Shown one piece after another: positions 15,239 through 16,246 of a stretch of DNA of 16,246 nt; within the stretch, counting starts at the first letter, position 1; each line of letters opens with the position of its first letter. Both the position numbers and the translations under genes were made by a program. The notes under the pieces are model-generated. The model had not been told where the DNA came from, did not search any database, and worked only from the letters and a program-made list of their open reading frames with translations. This DNA comes from Hyphomicrobiales bacterium. GTDB taxonomy: Bacteria > Pseudomonadota > Alphaproteobacteria > Micropepsales > Micropepsaceae. The stretch lies in contig JAFIHO010000174.1 in assembly GCA_017849395.1 (NCBI GenBank), forward strand, positions 1-16,246. The letters are read 5' to 3'.

Positions 15239-15931
15239 CTACCAGCGTTTGCCCTGTTCCATCATCAGGGCCGTCTGAAGCATGGCTCGGGCATAGCCGA
15301 CATTATAGACCCAGCCGGTATAGCCGCCATTGTTCTGCCCCTTGTCATTGTCCAGGCCGCGCGGATGTTCCGGCATGATGAGGCGCTTGTATTTGTGGCG
15401 CACAAGTTCGCGCATCACCGCGAACATGTCGTTGTCCCCTTCGTCGTTGAACACTTCGACATAGGTCTCGCGCGGCTTGGTCAGCTTCACATTGCGGAAA
15501 TGGACCTGGTTGATGCGGTCGCGCGAGCCGAAATAGGCACAGACCGCTATCGGGTCCTCGCCCAGTTCGCGCGTGACGCCGCAGTCATAGGTCAGGCCGC
15601 TCCAGGGCGAGTTCACGGTCTCGATCAGCCGCTTCCAGTCGCTGAGACTGTTGAGAATCTGGCCCGATCCCCGGCTGATCGCCGGCGGCGGATCGTTGGG
15701 ATGCACCGACAGGCGGATGCGGTTGGCCGCGGCTACGGGAACGACCTGCTTCAGAAAATACGTGTAGTTCTCCCACACCTGGTCATACGTAACCGCGCCT
15801 TCGGACGGCAGCGGCGGCAGATCCTTCATGCGCTCATAGGTGAAGGACAGGTTGGTCGAGCCGCCCCGGCCGGGCGTGTCGTGATAGCCCTCATTGGCGC
15901 GGTGGGGGAAGAAATTATACTCCAGCACGGC
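15239..15931 (-). pseudogene. Mannonate dehydratase (UxuA)-like protein, N-terminus missing
   Basis: UxuA-type TIM-barrel enzyme; true UxuA dehydrates D-mannonate to 2-keto-3-deoxygluconate. Visible motifs are VLEYNFFPHRANEGYHD, ENYTYFLKQVVPVA, the metal-region motif RLSVHPNDPPP, LTYDCGVTRELG, INQVHFRNVKL and GDNDMFAVMRELV, with the C-terminus NVGYARAMLQTALMMEQGKRW. UxuA proteins usually have about 100 residues before the VLEYNF-like strand. Here the similarity stops at about 15930, and the frame upstream is antisense to an AAA ATPase reading frame; it runs to a TAG (plus-strand CTA within 16051-16060) with no family resemblance. The frame's first possible start is a TTG at 15946. The gene is therefore 5'-truncated by a breakpoint or assembly join. 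Mannonate itself as the substrate is not certain. Confidence 0.75.
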
Positions 15932-16246
15932 GCAGAGGCCCGCCAAGGCCGCCGGGACACCGCGAACGACTTGCGCGCGGCGGTCGATACTGCACGCGCC
16001 GCACGTGGCGTCAGCCCATCCATTCCCATCGCTTTCGCCCGTCCGCGCGGTGATCTAGAGGGTCTCCTCGACCTTCGCGAACCCTCGGTGACGCTCGCGG
16101 ACGTAATCCTTCCGGCAGCCGTGTCGGAACGGCTCGGCAATGTTCTTCTCCAGCAGCGGCGGCGGGACTGGCTGCGCGAGCATGGCAAGGCGCCCAACCG
16201 TCGGCTTCTGTTCGTCGGCCCACCTGGATCGGGCAAGACCATGACC
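15932..16246 (+). CDS. AAA family ATPase, both ends incomplete
   Basis: The frame is open to the window end. It translates to EARQGRRDTANDLRAAVD, then IPIAFARPRGDLEGLLDL, VTLADVILPAAVSERLGNVL, QQRRRDWLREHGKAPNRRLL and the Walker A motif FVGPPGSGKTMT at the very end. This order fits AAA ATPases of the type whose N-terminus precedes RxHGxxPRRKLLLVGPPGTGKTMT. In that family about 30-40 residues normally come before the EARQG-like segment. Here the sequence before about 15930 is instead the antisense of the UxuA-like gene. The frame stays open further upstream (a GTG at 15902 is possible as a start), but nothing there resembles the family. It is probably truncated at a breakpoint. Confidence 0.75.

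Overview
The window is about 16 kb of GC-rich DNA with dense, short-spaced genes. It looks like chromosomal DNA of an alphaproteobacterium. The best evidence for that is a perfect EcfG-type general stress promoter (GGAAC-N16-CGTT) in front of a small exported protein, and a near match in front of a second small protein. A genus cannot be named from the sequence. I saw no rRNA, tRNA, CRISPR array or insertion sequence, and no stretch over 300 bases lacks a gene. The longest gap is the 171 bp between katG and ilvD.

Layout. Positions 1-1120 hold the C-terminal part of valyl-tRNA synthetase (valS), cut by the window edge. Next on the + strand come an Old Yellow Enzyme family flavin oxidoreductase (1229-2353) and a small exported glycine-zipper protein (2405-2722) that has its own EcfG promoter. 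A strong hairpin terminator separates it from the convergent katG (2792-4972, - strand). Between katG and the divergent dihydroxy-acid dehydratase gene ilvD (5144-6862) lies a perfect 17-bp Fur-family-like palindrome. ilvD is interrupted by one in-frame TAA at 5708-5710, where the family has a sense codon; the rest of its frame is intact.

Positions 6905-11034 form an exported-protein region. A secreted protein with a tandemly duplicated domain (- strand) diverges from a PQQ-dependent dehydrogenase, whose stop codon overlaps the start of a YVTN-type beta-propeller protein (ATGA). A nested inverted repeat sits in the shared promoter region. A 60-residue Gln/Gly-rich peptide gene follows on the - strand.

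Positions 11399-14500 hold a two-gene - strand operon: a Tat-exported xylose-isomerase-like TIM-barrel protein and then a Tat-exported glycoside-hydrolase-like protein with a beta-galactosidase-trimerisation-like domain. A MsrQ/ferric-reductase-like membrane protein diverges from it. Finally a mannonate-dehydratase (UxuA)-like gene on the - strand and an AAA ATPase gene on the + strand meet head to head near 15930, and both lack their N-terminal parts. This suggests a rearrangement breakpoint or an assembly chimera.

Taken together (inference), the accessory half encodes periplasmic oxidation and processing of sugars or glycosides: a PQQ dehydrogenase, a Tat-exported isomerase and hydrolase, and a UxuA-like enzyme. 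The first half carries housekeeping genes (valS, ilvD) and redox or stress functions (OYE, KatG, glycine-zipper protein).
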